From Purshia tridentata (taxonomy: Eukaryota > Streptophyta > Magnoliopsida > Rosales > Rosaceae): 54,239 bases of DNA. Of the stretch, positions 21,832-34,000 are shown one piece after another. The stretch covers positions 1 through 54,239 of the forward strand of contig QANT01001841.1 of NCBI GenBank assembly GCA_003254885.1. Reading direction: 5' to 3'. The stretch's first letter is position 1, and each line of letters begins with the position of its first letter. Both the position numbers and the translations under genes were made by a program. The notes under the pieces are model-generated. The model did no database searches. It was not told the DNA's origin and saw only the letters and a program-made list of their open reading frames with translations.

Positions 21832-24800
21832 TCACAATTGTAGTTGCCACTGTTGAATTGCATTTTGAAGGGCATAATTAGGGAGCAGATTGCAGTGATC
21901 AAGCTTAAGATTTGTCATGGGCGAGGTATCGTGGCCGCTTTTCAACCATCCTCTTATTGCTTCTTCTTCATATGTGAAACCATCAGCGGCTATGTGTGGA
22001 TCTTTCATGACTTCCTGCAAATGCAAATAAAAGACCTATGGTCATGAGAAAACCCATCAAAACTGAGACACAGTCGCCACACATCGTGTCCATAGACACA
22101 TTTCGCCAATAATGGTACAACGGATGGCAGAACCAAAATTGAGCAAACCCGTACAATAAATCAAATCTAAGCCAAGGCAACATCAAATACATGTAGAGCA
22201 GAAGTGCAGTACACTTCAATTACCTGAAAAATGGGGCAGACAAAATGGGATGGTGTCCGAAGCTTCTTGGAAATCGAACCTGGGGAAGAGGCAGCACATG
22301 AAGCTCTCATTGCCTCATGGACATCCCACAGGTCTGGCCGATTCAACTGGTTCGTCCCACAACATCTCAATGCTAAGTAAGCCAACTCTTTTGCTTGTTC
22401 TTCTGGCCAGTCCCCAGCTGAAACGTCCAACAGTGCATTGATGTTATCATTTTCTAGTGCACATTTAACATCCTTCACTATACCCAAATGCAGTCTTGCA
22501 GTTAAAAGTTGTAATAGTACAATCCCAAATGAGTAAACATCTGATTCTGGTGTAAGCTCTCCAGTCTCAAGATACTCTGGATCCATATATACAGAAGTTC
22601 CATTTGGGTCATTACACATTTGGGTGAAGTTGGCTGTATTTTCCTTTTGTGGGAGCAAGCAACTGATCCCCAAATCACCAATTTTGCTGACAAAGTTTGC
22701 ATCAAAGAGAATGTTACTGGGTTTCAAATTCCCATGGACAAGACAAGTTGAGTGGAGAAAGATGAGGGCAGAACATATCTCAGTAGCAATACACGTTCGA
22801 ATTTTCCATGGAAGAGGCAGAGCATTGTCTTTGCAGGCAAGTCGGTCATCAAGGGAACCATTCTTTAGGTACTCATACACAAGCGAGCCAGATTCTGGAC
22901 AGCTTCCAATTAGTGTTACTAGGTTTGGATGCCTCACTCTGCTCAAGACCTCTACCTGATGAAATATGCCAAAAATAAAGAATTAATTGCTATTTTACTG
23001 ATTTTTTTAGTAAACATATCAGTATTATTACTATTGTAGTATTTGTAACATAAGATTTACCTCATGTTGGAACTCTAATTGCCTTTTAGAACCATAAGAG
23101 GGCAACATTTTTATAGCAACATGCATGTGGCGAAGAATCCCTTTATACACACTTCCATACTTTCCTTCTCCAATCTTCCAGGATGGGTCAAAATTTTGAG
23201 TCGCCTCATTGATCTCCATAAAAGAGAACACAGGGAATTCTGCCTGACAAAAGCTTTCAGCTTCCCCATTCCTCAATGTGCTTAGCTGTTTGACTTTTCT
23301 TATTGCATTTCTATGCTCTATCCGCAGCATATCCCGTTTTTCCCTGAAACTTATCAAAAGCTCCACAGCTGAGATGATCTTCTCCTCTAACTCCTTTACC
23401 GTACATTGCGACTCTGCTAATTGGCTCTCCAGCACTAATTTCTTGTCCTGGACCATCTGGAGTTGCTCTATAAATTCACTTCGTTTGTCCTTCACCCCAT
23501 CTATTTCCTGCCTTACTTTAGCAAGCAGTTCTTCCATCTCTTTTCTTTGGCTCATCTCCTTAGTGCATAGACTTTCAAATGCTTTGGCCTGTAAGAAGGC
23601 ATGATAAACACAAATTGCATAAGTGCACACGCCCACAGACAAATATCAGACCTTAGTAAACCCAATAGGTCAAAGTTTGAGCCATACCCTTCTAGAAATG
23701 GTCAAGCAAAATAACCAAGATAAAATTCAGTTAGGCTAATCATATTGCTCAAGATACAAAGAGCATAGTATACATACGATCTGCTTGATAATGTTTTCGG
23801 TGATTTTTCTTTCCTTGCGGGAGAGGAGAGAGGAGAGAAAGTACATAAAATAAATTTTAAACAAAACTAAAAACCATTTAAAATAGTTTTTAGCTTTTAG
23901 TTTTAACCCTTTCTAATGTCCTCCCTTTCTTTCTTACCTTTCTTATCTCTCATTTTCCTCTTTTAATTAAACAAATGAAAAAATAAAAAAAGCTTGAGTT
24001 TTTTTTTCAAATTAATTCCAGCCAAGTGAATCCCAAAAATTTTATTATTTCTTAAGACAAAATAATTTAATCAAAACTCGAGATGCTAATATAGAACCCA
24101 ACATCCCCTGCCAAATCAATAGCAAAACAAAAATAAAGGAAAAAGTGATAAACAAAAGATGAATTTTACCTTGCATTTTGCCTCCATGGCATCATCTTCG
24201 TCTTTCCACTTCCTCACTGTCTCTTCAAATTCTTTATGTTTTGAGTTCCTAGTGTCCATAATATCTTGTTCCACTCTATGAAAGCTTTCACTAGCTGCCT
24301 TTCTCTTCTGCAAATATGAGCATTAAAGATTCATCAAATGGTTTGAAAAGAAAAGCGTCCACCGACTTGAAGAAATTTATCTAAAAGTAGAGGAGATTAA
24401 AAATTTTCCCTAAAGGGCGGATTATTATCACGAATTATTTTGAAGTACATGCAAGTTTATATTCTGCTCCAATATTATATTCAATTAACTTGACACCTCA
24501 GAACATAAATTGCAAAAATTCTTCATTTTCATGGCCTTCCCCCTTTTCTAGACTCTCTTTCAAATATAAACATGCACAGAAAAAGTGGTTTCTAAGAACA
24601 ATCCTGTACCAAGCCTGCAAAGCAGCAGATGATAAATAATGAAAATCATCTAGGGACTTGTGTACAAAGGGTTATAATGAACAATTTCTTCTCACCTCAT
24701 CTGTCAGCAATGGGGCCAATTTTGAACTTAAGTGCACTGTAGACTGGGGATTCAAACTCCTTGATAATTCTTCCAATTCATTGGTATCTTCCTCAGCATC

Positions 24801-26199
24801 TGTTCCAGTATCCGAATTTATCAGCAGCAAAGGAGGGTCAATTTCTATTTCAGATTTATCTTCCCTGTTTTCATGTGCTTCGTATAAGTGGAAATTATAT
24901 GGTACTCATATTGATAATGAAAAAAGTTACAAAACTGAAAATTTGAAATTAAATGGCAAAGCAACTTGGTGAAAAACAACAATTATGTGGTAGTCTTGCA
25001 ATACATTAGGATAAAACTCAAATAAAAGTTAACGCCTGAGTTATTGTGAAAGGTACCATATAGTACCTTGTATATATGAGGTGCCCCTTACAAACAAACC
25101 AAATATGACAGGAACTAGCTGCATTTTGGCATACAAAAAGTGCTTTCATGGACCTTATCTCTGCCAATCTCCTGCAATCGCAGTGAGCTAGTCAGTCAAC
25201 TTAAACTGAAGGCAGATATGCATGTTCACTAGTTTTTCAACTCATCAAAGATCACAAAACCTTTTTCTTTAATTAGAGACAACAGTAATATAATTTGAAT
25301 ATAACAAATAGACCGTATAGTGGAAAAATTTATCCTTGAAAGTTAAAATCACAGGTGCTTACTCAGAATAATATTCATCTGCAGCTGCTCCCATGACAAG
25401 CCATCTAATATTGTGCCGAGAAATAAGTTCAACAATCCCCTCTTCAACATTGTCCATCTCAATCCATACTTCATTTGCCTCCACCTGCATTAATAAGTCA
25501 AAAAGTATTGTGTTATGTGTTCACTCAGTTTTAACTTTCAAGTTTCAAGCTCCTAAAGTGCTTGTCAGAATTCAAAGTTCATAACCAACTGCCGAAAATA
25601 TAATACGTCGAAATTCAGATTCAATGCTAACGCGTACACTCTATGGTATTGATAACAAAAGTAATGAAAAAACCAAAGAAAAGGGGATTAATACTCCTGC
25701 TCGGTCGAGAATCAGTAGGTATTGATCTAGAAGTTTGCGAAATTTTGGCCTCTCAACTCCTAGGAATGCGTTAAGTGCTTGTTGTTTCTGTTTACTGGCA
25801 GTACTACTTCCTTCTGCTGCAAGTAATGAAAAAGATCATAATAATGATAATGATATTAGTTCGAGAAACATATATATTGGAGATCGAAACTACTTAACAA
25901 TTGACTCAGAATTCGATTCCCAAATTCCCAGTGCTTTTTTTTTTTTCTCGGCAACCAAACAGAACCTAGGACCTCGAATATTATTAAAGACATTGATTGA
26001 AATCAACAATAAGAGTTAAAAACTCACAAGATTGGATAACATGGAGCAGGCATATCTTCTTCCAGTTCTGCAGCGCCCAAAACAGTGTCGTTTCGCTTTC
26101 CATCCCCACCGCAACAAATATAGTCTCTTCCAAATCCAACACTCGCTCTTCTTCGGCCTCTCCAACGCTTCCCATCAGTCCAATCTCGCCGAATCTCAT
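21832..26199 (-). CDS. PUB33-like: U-box protein kinase-like protein (PUB33 family), nine exons
   Basis: Predicted E3 ubiquitin ligase fused to a receptor-like cytoplasmic kinase domain. Exons: 26199-26028, 25816-25695, 25484-25363, 25171-25067, 24864-24696, 24307-24170, 23588-23061, 22955-22224 and 22014-21832, giving 756 aa with every phase consistent. Domains: USP-like (about 20-170, from IFVAVG to CHIWFVCKGHLIYTR), coiled coil (about 230-390), kinase (about 405-670) and U-box (about 689-756, HFVCPIFQEVMKDPHIAADG). The glycine loop IGEGKYGSVYKG and VAIK Lys (436) are present, and the metal-binding motif reads GDLG (D546). The catalytic-loop motif reads HGNLKPSN, so the proton-accepting Asp is Asn528 (codon AAT). 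The U-box looks intact, so ligase activity is plausible while kinase activity is doubtful. Exon 2 must start at the first AG of a CAGCAG pair; the second would create a stop codon. Confidence 0.92.
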
Positions 26200-27181
26200 G
26201 AAATTTCGAATCCCGGGTTTTGGGGAATCGGTATGTTCGGGGAATTGGAACTCGGTAAGTGAGACTCAGTAATACCGAGTCATAACAAGCTAAAAATTAC
26301 GGGTTCCTGGAAACACATCGTATTTTGTGTGACACTGTAACTACTAACTTGATTAGTCTCTCCAGCTATTTGACAAAAACGGCTTGCTTTTGGGTTTGGG
26401 TTTGGCTTTCGGTTTGGGCTGAAATTCTTATACAAGAGTTTTGAAGGTAATTTTAATAAGAAAGTTAAAGGAAAGCTTAAGAAGGCTGTTCATGGAAAAG
26501 CCTTAACCAAAAAGAAAGTATTTCCTAAAAAGAATTTTTGCTTTTTGACATGAAAAAATAGACTAACTTGAATAGGATTTGATCTATGATTATGATATTT
26601 GCACTAGCATTTGACAATGTCAATCATTTTGGATTTTATAATAAGAAAAAGTCATATCAATGAGATAACTTAGCATGTACATCACATTTATGTGGTAAAT
26701 ACGTGCAAAGTAGGACCAATGGCGTCATAAGATTCAATTGGAATCATCTTTATTGCTTTGAACCTTTGTCCATATCAAAGGAAGATCAACAGAATTTCAT
26801 AATGCTCCATTACACAATAGACAAATTTTTTGTTATATTTTCAATTGATTAGCATGAAATGAATACGTGTTGCTGCGCAAGCAGAAAATAACATTTTTCA
26901 TTTAAGAGTAGGTGAATAAGGCCATTTTGAGAGTATATATATTTGTTTTTTGGCAAGGTTTGTGTATATAATTTTTTTAGAAAAAAAAAAAAATTAGATT
27001 TTTCAGTCAAACAGAAAGACCATTAGTCCAGAGTGAGTAGTCTCCCGCGCCAAAACCCAAACTCACATAAAGTTGTTCTCCTACCCGACTCTCTCTCCTT
27101 CCATCTGTTCCTTTTGACTGGTAGTTCTGAAACTCTCCTCTCCTTTATGACGATCCCTAATCATCATATACTCTACGGAAC
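26200..27181. promoter_or_regulatory. Shared intergenic region between divergent genes
   Basis: This is a 982-base spacer separating the start codons of the minus-strand U-box gene and the plus-strand coiled-coil gene. The half near 27000-27181 is pyrimidine-rich and fits a 5' leader for the plus-strand gene. A GGGTTTGGGTTTGGCTTTCGG tract lies near 26393-26415. No clear TATA box was found for either gene. Confidence 0.4.
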
Positions 27182-29955
27182 ATGGAAAACTCTACAGCAA
27201 CACTCCCAGAAACGGAAAACAACTCCCCAGATCCACCCAATTCCTCAGAGACCTCCGATCATGATCTTCGCACCGAGCTCGAATCCCTCCGCCAATCGCA
27301 CCAGAGCCTCCTTTCCAAGTCGGCGGCGATGGAGGAAGACTTCAATCTCCTCCAGCACCAGAGAGACGATGCCGTGGCTCACAGCGCCGACTTAGTCAAC
27401 GTCATCGAAGAAATTTCCGGCGAAAGAGACTCTTTTCGCGACGAAATTGGCAAGCTTGAAACTTTTTTGAGAGAAAAAGAAGATGGGTTTGCGATGAAAA
27501 TTGATGAGGAGTTGAAGACGAAGGAGATGCTTGAAAATGAGGTTCGAGTTTCTAGAGAGGCAATTGAAAGATTGGAACTTGAGAGGAAAGAGAGAGATGA
27601 GTTTTTGTTGAAGTGTTTGGATTCGCTCCGGTCGACCAAGGAGAGCTTAATTGGAGTAATTGATGTTGTGAGTGGCGAAAAGGTTGAGAATAGGGATGAT
27701 GAAATTGAAGGGACGAGTGTGGAATCGCAGTTAGACCAAGAATCGAGAGCGGTATGGGGGGAGATTACGGCCGTTGCGAGGTTAGCTGCTTCAGCCGAAG
27801 TGAAGGTGGATGAGTACAAAGAACTGAGGAATAAGGAGAAGAGGGAATTGGGGAATAGCTTGGTGAGTTTGACAGAGGAGAATAGGGATATCAGTAGCTT
27901 GCTCAGGATTGCTTTGGTGGAGAAGGAGGCGGTGGAGAAGAGGGTGAAAGGAAACAGTGAGCAGAAGAGAGTGGCCATTTTGCAGATAGCAGAGCGAAGT
28001 TTGCAGAGAGTTGGATTTGGGTTTATGATGGGAAGTGGGAGCAATGAGCAGTCAATGGAGAGTTCTGGGGCTAAGTTGGAAGGTATGAGCCCTATGGGGG
28101 CTACTACCGGGAGTAAGTCGGACAGCAGTGAATGTGAAGAGGAGGTTGTTAGTTTGGTATGTTCAACTTTTCTTTCTTAAGGTTCAAGATTCTTTAAGCT
28201 ATTTTATTTTGAAGAACAGAAAAACAATAAAAGGGTCGTGTATGTTATATTGTTCGCTAATACTCATGCCTTAACCTTTTTGATCCAATATGGTGAATGG
28301 CGTTTCCAAATCAAACCTGAGCACTTATTAAACTCATTCCTGTCAGCACCATGAAATTTTTTTTCATTGCAGCAATTTGTATGCTTTCGGCCTTTGAGCA
28401 TTAGATATTTTTTATTAGACTTACTTTGTTTGGATGATTCTGCCTTTGGATATTAGACATTGTCCTGCATTGCTTAATTGATTCTAATGGTACTGTTTGT
28501 GATTATTCTTATCAGGCATCGACTGTAGAGAAGATAATGAAGAACCTACGGCTTGAAATCACTCAGTTGAGAAGATCTTTAAAAGAATCTAGGTAACTTT
28601 TCATCATATTATATACCTTTTCACATCATTGTTAATTGATTAAATTTGGAACTGCGTCCATATTTCGATTTTGAGGTAGGCTGTAGAAAGATACTTCAAT
28701 GTTATTTCCAGAAATGCTGAATTTGAAATTATGTACTTTTTAGTTCTTAAGAATGGTTCAGAAAAAGATAACACTGTTTAGTGTGGGCAATTATAATTGT
28801 TATAGATATAATTAATACTGATATTATGCCATGAAAAATTGTCCAATAATTAAAGCTTTGTATGAATATGACTTTCTACAAGCACCTCTCTGCCCACACT
28901 GCACTATACATGTCGAGTATTGTTGGATTAGTTCTCGATTACTTATTTTGATTCTATGTCAGGTCAGACACTGAGCGCCTACAGAGTCTCACAGAGAAAC
29001 AAGCTCAACAAATTTCAGAAAACATGCTGTACATCAAGGAGTTAGAAGATAGAGAGAGTGTGTTAACTCAAAATGTAATTGCTTGTTCTATAAAAAAGTG
29101 CAATGATTGCTTTCTGTGCATTACTGAAGTGTGTTCATCTTCTTGCTGACTTATTCCCTTGTTATTCGGCTGCAAGGTTGAGGAACTCATGAATGAAATA
29201 AAAGAATCTGAAGCAGAGGTTGCTAGATGGAGAGAAGCTTGTGAGTTAGAAGTTGAAGCTGGGAAAAATGAGATTGGGGAACGTGAAAAAGTGGTAAATT
29301 TATATTCCCATTTGATTTTATCTGTGCTTTCTTTCTTTATCTGGTATTTTGGAATTATTTGTGCTTTCCTGAACCTGAATGAAAGATAGGAGGGGAATCA
29401 TTGGGACAACCACTCTTTCCATCTCATCCTGCTTATTTTCATAAGATGTTCAAAGCTTCTGGTTTCCGTGGATATCAGCAATCTGGAATCCTTTTGCTCT
29501 GTAGTTTAAACTTTTAAAATGAAATGGAACAAATATTTTGATAATCCTTGGTTCTTTTCTAATTGTGCAACTCAATTTGTATGTCATTACTGTTTCATTA
29601 GATCGCCATTCTTAAGCAAGAATTGGAGAAAACAAAGGCTGCTTTGGACATATCAAATGGCAAATTAAAGCTGAAAGAAGAACTTGCAGCTACTGCCATG
29701 GTTGCCCAGGGAGCAGCAGAGAGGTCCTTGGAGCTGGCTGACAGCAGGGCAGCAGAACTACGTGTGCGGATAGAGGAACTATCAAGACAGCTAGAAGAAG
29801 CAGAGAGCAGAGAGCATAATACTCGAAGGGTGAGACATATATGTTGGCCATGGCGAGGCCTCAAAGTGAACCCTGCTAACAATGCATACAACAGGGTTCG
29901 GAATGCAAGACGATTGTTACCAGAAATGCAAGCCTTGCTTCATTACAGTGGATAA
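27182..29955 (+). CDS. Coiled-coil protein, uncharacterized At3g49055 type, five exons
   Basis: Function unknown. Exons: 27182-28156, 28516-28592, 28963-29074, 29177-29293 and 29602-29955, all GT-AG, giving 544 aa. Almost the whole protein is charged heptad-rich coiled coil: residues about 25-170 (with LRTELESLRQSHQSLLSK), about 200-270, and 326-500. An acidic, Ser-rich, Gly-rich linker covers about 285-320 (SGAKLEGMSPMGATTGSKSD, then ECEEEVV). The most conserved part is the short basic C-terminus, RHICWPWRGLKVNP followed by NARRLLPEMQALL, which is the signature of the At3g49055-like plant family; other parts resemble myosin-tail or tropomyosin-like coils only by composition. There is no transmembrane segment. 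The start is the first ATG after a pyrimidine-rich leader. The family name is from memory of the C-terminal motif; confidence in the gene model is higher than in any role. Confidence 0.88.
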
Positions 29956-30395
29956 TGAATGCCTTTTTTCTTTTTTTGAGTTTCTTTCTTTCTTTATTTC
30001 TTTATTTCTTTCATTATTTTTTAAACCCCACGTTAAAGATTGAAAAAGGAAACACAAACACCATATGTTTATGTATTTACTTAACACCCCGTCAATTGAT
30101 GCCTGCAGAAAATATCTCCACAGTTCTCGGTAGTGGAGCTAAAATAGAGGAGAAAGCCATAAGTTGAAAAGAAAAAGGATGAACATCAAACTTTGAAGAT
30201 AATGAATTCAAAATAGACAGGATGCAATCACCTTCCATTAAAAGGTCTCTTAAATACTTATTGGTGTACGCGTGTTCCTGTGCATACCTATCCACAACTC
30301 ATACTCACCCCCCTATGGGATTCCTTGCATCAAACGTAGTCGCTGTAACGCCGTAACCACTATCCCCATCCACAACCCATTCGAAATCATTTCAG

Positions 30396-30528
30396 CCACG
30401 TGTGCAGCAGCTACGGGCTACGTGGCAGCAAATGAGACGTGGTCGGTTATTTCCTACGTGGGTCGTTCACAGAGAGCCACAGTGCATGCAAGGGTGGCAA
30501 AAACCCCTGTTATGCCCTTCTCTATAAA
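30396..30528 (+). promoter_or_regulatory. ABRE (ACGTG) cluster and TATA box upstream of the LTI65-like relic
   Basis: Four ACGTG cores lie within 63 bases: 30398-30402 (CCACGTGTGC), 30420-30424 (TACGTGGC), 30437-30441 (GACGTGGTC) and 30456-30460 (CTACGTGGG). TATAAA follows at 30523-30528. Clustered ABREs with GGC/GTC flanks are the known arrangement of strongly ABA-inducible LEA/RD29B-type promoters bound by ABF/AREB bZIP factors. The coding region downstream is broken. Confidence 0.65.
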
Positions 30529-30547
30529 CATTCACCAGTTTCTGCTA

Positions 30548-30840
30548 GCAGAAGGTGATCACCAAGATGAGGGCCACCATGAGACGGCGTCGGTTTTGAT
30601 GAAAGTAAAGGTAAAGGCGAAGAAGGTGAAGGACACGATCATAGGGCGACAATGGGAGCTGTACTTCCTGGACTAGGAGAAGAAATTGCAGAGCAACCTA
30701 AGGTCAATTTGGGGAAGACCCCAGTTTTGGGGAAGGGACCTCACGCGCCAAAGAATACCCCTGTGCCTTAACGTCACTCGAGGAAATTACAAAACTACCA
30801 AGGACACCGACCCACGTCCTACTTTTGTTTCGGGCAGGGA
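30548..30840 (+). pseudogene. Decayed LTI65/RD29B (CAP160)-like stress-protein gene
   Basis: Three family-like pieces occur in order but in different frames. Piece 1 (from 30551) reads EGHHETASVLMKVKVKAKKV followed by KDTI, resembling the EEHHEKKSVLKKVKxKAKKIKDTI block of LTI65/CAP160 proteins. Piece 2, in another frame from about 30658, reads AVLPGLGEEIAEQPKVNLGK, resembling the AVPGQxExLGQPKVNLxK block. Piece 3, back in the first frame from about 30782, reads GNYKTTKDTDPRP, resembling GNYQTKVTDPTG. A TAG (30674) and a TAA (30769) interrupt the respective frames and no normal start or 3' half is present. Intact relatives are ABA- and cold-induced hydrophilic proteins. The match is from memory of the family motifs. 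The relic is convergent with the kinesin gene, whose stop lies at 31006. Confidence 0.55.
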
Positions 30841-31005
30841 GGACATGATTATGAACAATCCAGGGTCAATTTTGAACAGATATAGCATTGCACGACAAAG
30901 CAAATTACATGAGGTTTTAAGGCAGTTATACATTGCCTATGATCTTTTGATACAGAACGTCACAAACCAAAATAAAAAAGAAACTCTACAAAATGTTTTG
31001 ATTAG

Positions 31006-34000
31006 CTAATTGAAAAGCCCTCCAACTTCTTTCTTCATCAGTCCCTTAATCTGTGAAAAAAAAAACACAAATTCAAAATTAAATTCAATATATCCAATTT
31101 ATCAATGCAAATCCAATTTCTCATAGAAGTCATAATAGCAAATAGCCTTTAAATTCTTACGTACTAACTAGAAACGGAAGATTAAAGAAAATGGAAGATA
31201 GGTACCTGCTTAGCTGAAAGTCCAATGACTTGTAAATCATCAAGCTGAAAAGGAACATTGACTCAGTAACCAATTAAAAAGCATTAACTACAATGAAATC
31301 CTCTATTTTTTACATTTTCTTTTTTCTTTTTCTCTCAAGTCTTAATCGTGTATTATAATACTTACACTCTTGAAGGGGTTAGGAGATTCTTCACGCAATT
31401 CGAGTATGTAGGTTGCTCTTTTCTCTCCAATCCCCTATACGGAAAAATTCCAAATCACTTAATATGTATAGGAGCTAGAGAACCATGATAAAAATGAAAA
31501 TGTGGAAGTGATCCTCACCTTTATTCTTTTCAATTCTTCCCTATTGATAAGAAAGGAAAAAAAGAAAGTTAGGCTTTTGGCGGAGTAAGGATATGAAACA
31601 AATAAAGTTATACTATGCTTGAATTAGGTACAGTAAAACCAGAGCAACTGTTAACTGGCATGAGGAACTCACTTGTTAGCTGTATTTAAGAAGCTAAGGT
31701 ATTCTTGAACAAGGGAATGCTGCAATAAACAGAATAACATTAGAGGCAAAGCGAAGGCATAAACTGGAAGAAAAAAATAGTTAGGATCATACCTTCACTC
31801 CAGTACTGTGCATAGTCAACATTTCCCAAGGGCTGTTGACATTTGAAACCTCCCATCTATCCTTATCTCCAATACCCTGATTGATAACTGGAGTTTTTGG
31901 TTCCACAATGTCATTCTCCCCTGGCATCTTTATGTACATTGGAGTTGAAGAGCAGAGTGATTTCAAAGTATTTGATAATTCTTGTAATCTTTCACTAATT
32001 GGTGGTGATGAATTTTCCTTTCCTATGTAATTAACTACCAAATACAAGAACACATTAAAAAAAAGTCACATAAGCATCTAGTGTGTAGAAATCAGGTTTG
32101 GCAATTCAAATCATATAAAACCAACCTTCTTCAACTAAAGCCAATGCATTTTCACTGCTGTTGTTGACACTAGGAGTAACTTCCTTTTCTATGTGATGAA
32201 CTGTCCAATGAATGAAGACATTAGAAAAAGGTACATTTTTTAATATCTAATGCCTAGCAAATCGGGTTTGGTGATTCAAACCATATTTTACCAACCTTCT
32301 TCAACTAAAACCAATGAATTTCTGCTGCTGCTATTGACACTAGGATTAACCTCCTCGGTACAGCCATCACTATGTACATAAACATCCTGAAAAGAAATAA
32401 CAAATTCATGATGAAGGTATGTCACTTATGCAAGCCATGATGTTATCGTGGCGCAATATTCATTACCTTTTCTGCCATTAAAGTACATTCTGGTGCATTT
32501 GTAACATTTGAAATGGACTTTTCCTGCCAAAATACAATTGACATTTTCTAAATAAGAATGCAAGATTACCCCCACAAGTGTCCTCACTTCTTAAAAATCT
32601 GCATGTAGATCAAATTCAAAATAAAAGTAAAATTTGAAAAGAACTTACCTCTTCATCTACTGAAGTTTCAATCTTCAAGGCAATATCTGATACTGCACTT
32701 GCCTGCATTAAAATATAATAAGCTAAAATGCAGGTTGGAAAATCATAGTATCTAATAACTCATCACTTTGCAAAATGTTTGGCATAGAAGCGTATAAGAG
32801 AAATTATATACACTCCCCAATATTCATATGTTAGATGTGCTTATAAATTAAGCCAGCTTGATAAAATGGTGCTTTCTCTATCTTTGCACTAAATCATAAA
32901 ATATCCAGCAGCCTTGCTCTAATCATTTTGACTCTATTCTAGCTTCTTTTAGGAAATAAGGATAAATGAGACTACTTTATATTCAACACAAAGTAGAAAA
33001 TTAAGTACCTTCTCCGATTTGTACAAATGACTTGATTCACCAAATAGTTTCCTTCAAAGAGAAAACAACACATTGTTTCAAATAGAGATTAGTACATCGG
33101 AAAGGAAAATGGTTCAGATATAGAATAGCATACAAAAGGGACCTTCATAACATACCTTCCTTTCAATGTGGAAGCCATACAACTATTGACTTTCTTGTCA
33201 GAAAGAGGCACTCTGGAGATGGTTTGTTTCTTTGCTGTAGCATAAATGGTCTTGGGTATATAACTCTTATGTGATGAAGGCACCGCCAATCTTGCCAAAC
33301 TTTTAGATTTCTTTGTGGAGCCTATGAGAGACCGATTGATGTTTTGACAAGAGCGAGACACCAAGCTTACCATGTAAATGGAATCTTGGCAAAATGATGG
33401 TTTCTAAATTGAAATAAAAAGAGGAAGAGAATTCAGGTGATCAAAGCAAGCAAAACAAATATAAACCAGAAAAAGGAAAAAACAACTTGTAACTAAACTT
33501 TAGCCTTACCAAGCAAGTGACCATCAAAACTCTACTTGCCCCTCCCAGGGAGTCTTGCAATAAGTGTGTGAGTTTGCTTTCTCGGTAAGGCACATGGTTT
33601 TCAGTGGCACTCAGTGCATGGACAACATTCAACATGGCATATATTGACTTGTTGATTTTACTATTCTCGACAAAATTAAGACCATCGATGCTTTTCCTTC
33701 TGCTATCCTCATAACCTGTTCAAGGCAGTTTCAAAAAAGTTATAACCTATATACGACTGTCAAAAAAAAAAAAAATTAGAAAAAAGGCTGAAAAATGTAT
33801 TGGCCAGTGGTTAACAAATACAACCTGCCAAGTCAACAAAATTCAACTTGCCCACATGAAGGGCAACTGAGTTTTCACTGGGTGATGACACATGCACTAT
33901 CAATCCCTTGTGGCCTCTACGAGGAAATTCCGTAGCTACCTTTTGTGCAGGTTTCCGTGAACCACACCCACTAACATATAATTTGTTGAATTCTAAAATG

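Noticed and set aside
27379-28044. 221-codon antisense frame
   Set aside because: It is the Ser/Leu-rich shadow of the first exon of the coiled-coil gene on the other strand.
30272-30676. 134-codon frame read as an intact gene
   Set aside because: Its first 90 codons cover the promoter with ABREs and TATA box; only the end matches the LTI65-like block, so the locus is called a pseudogene.
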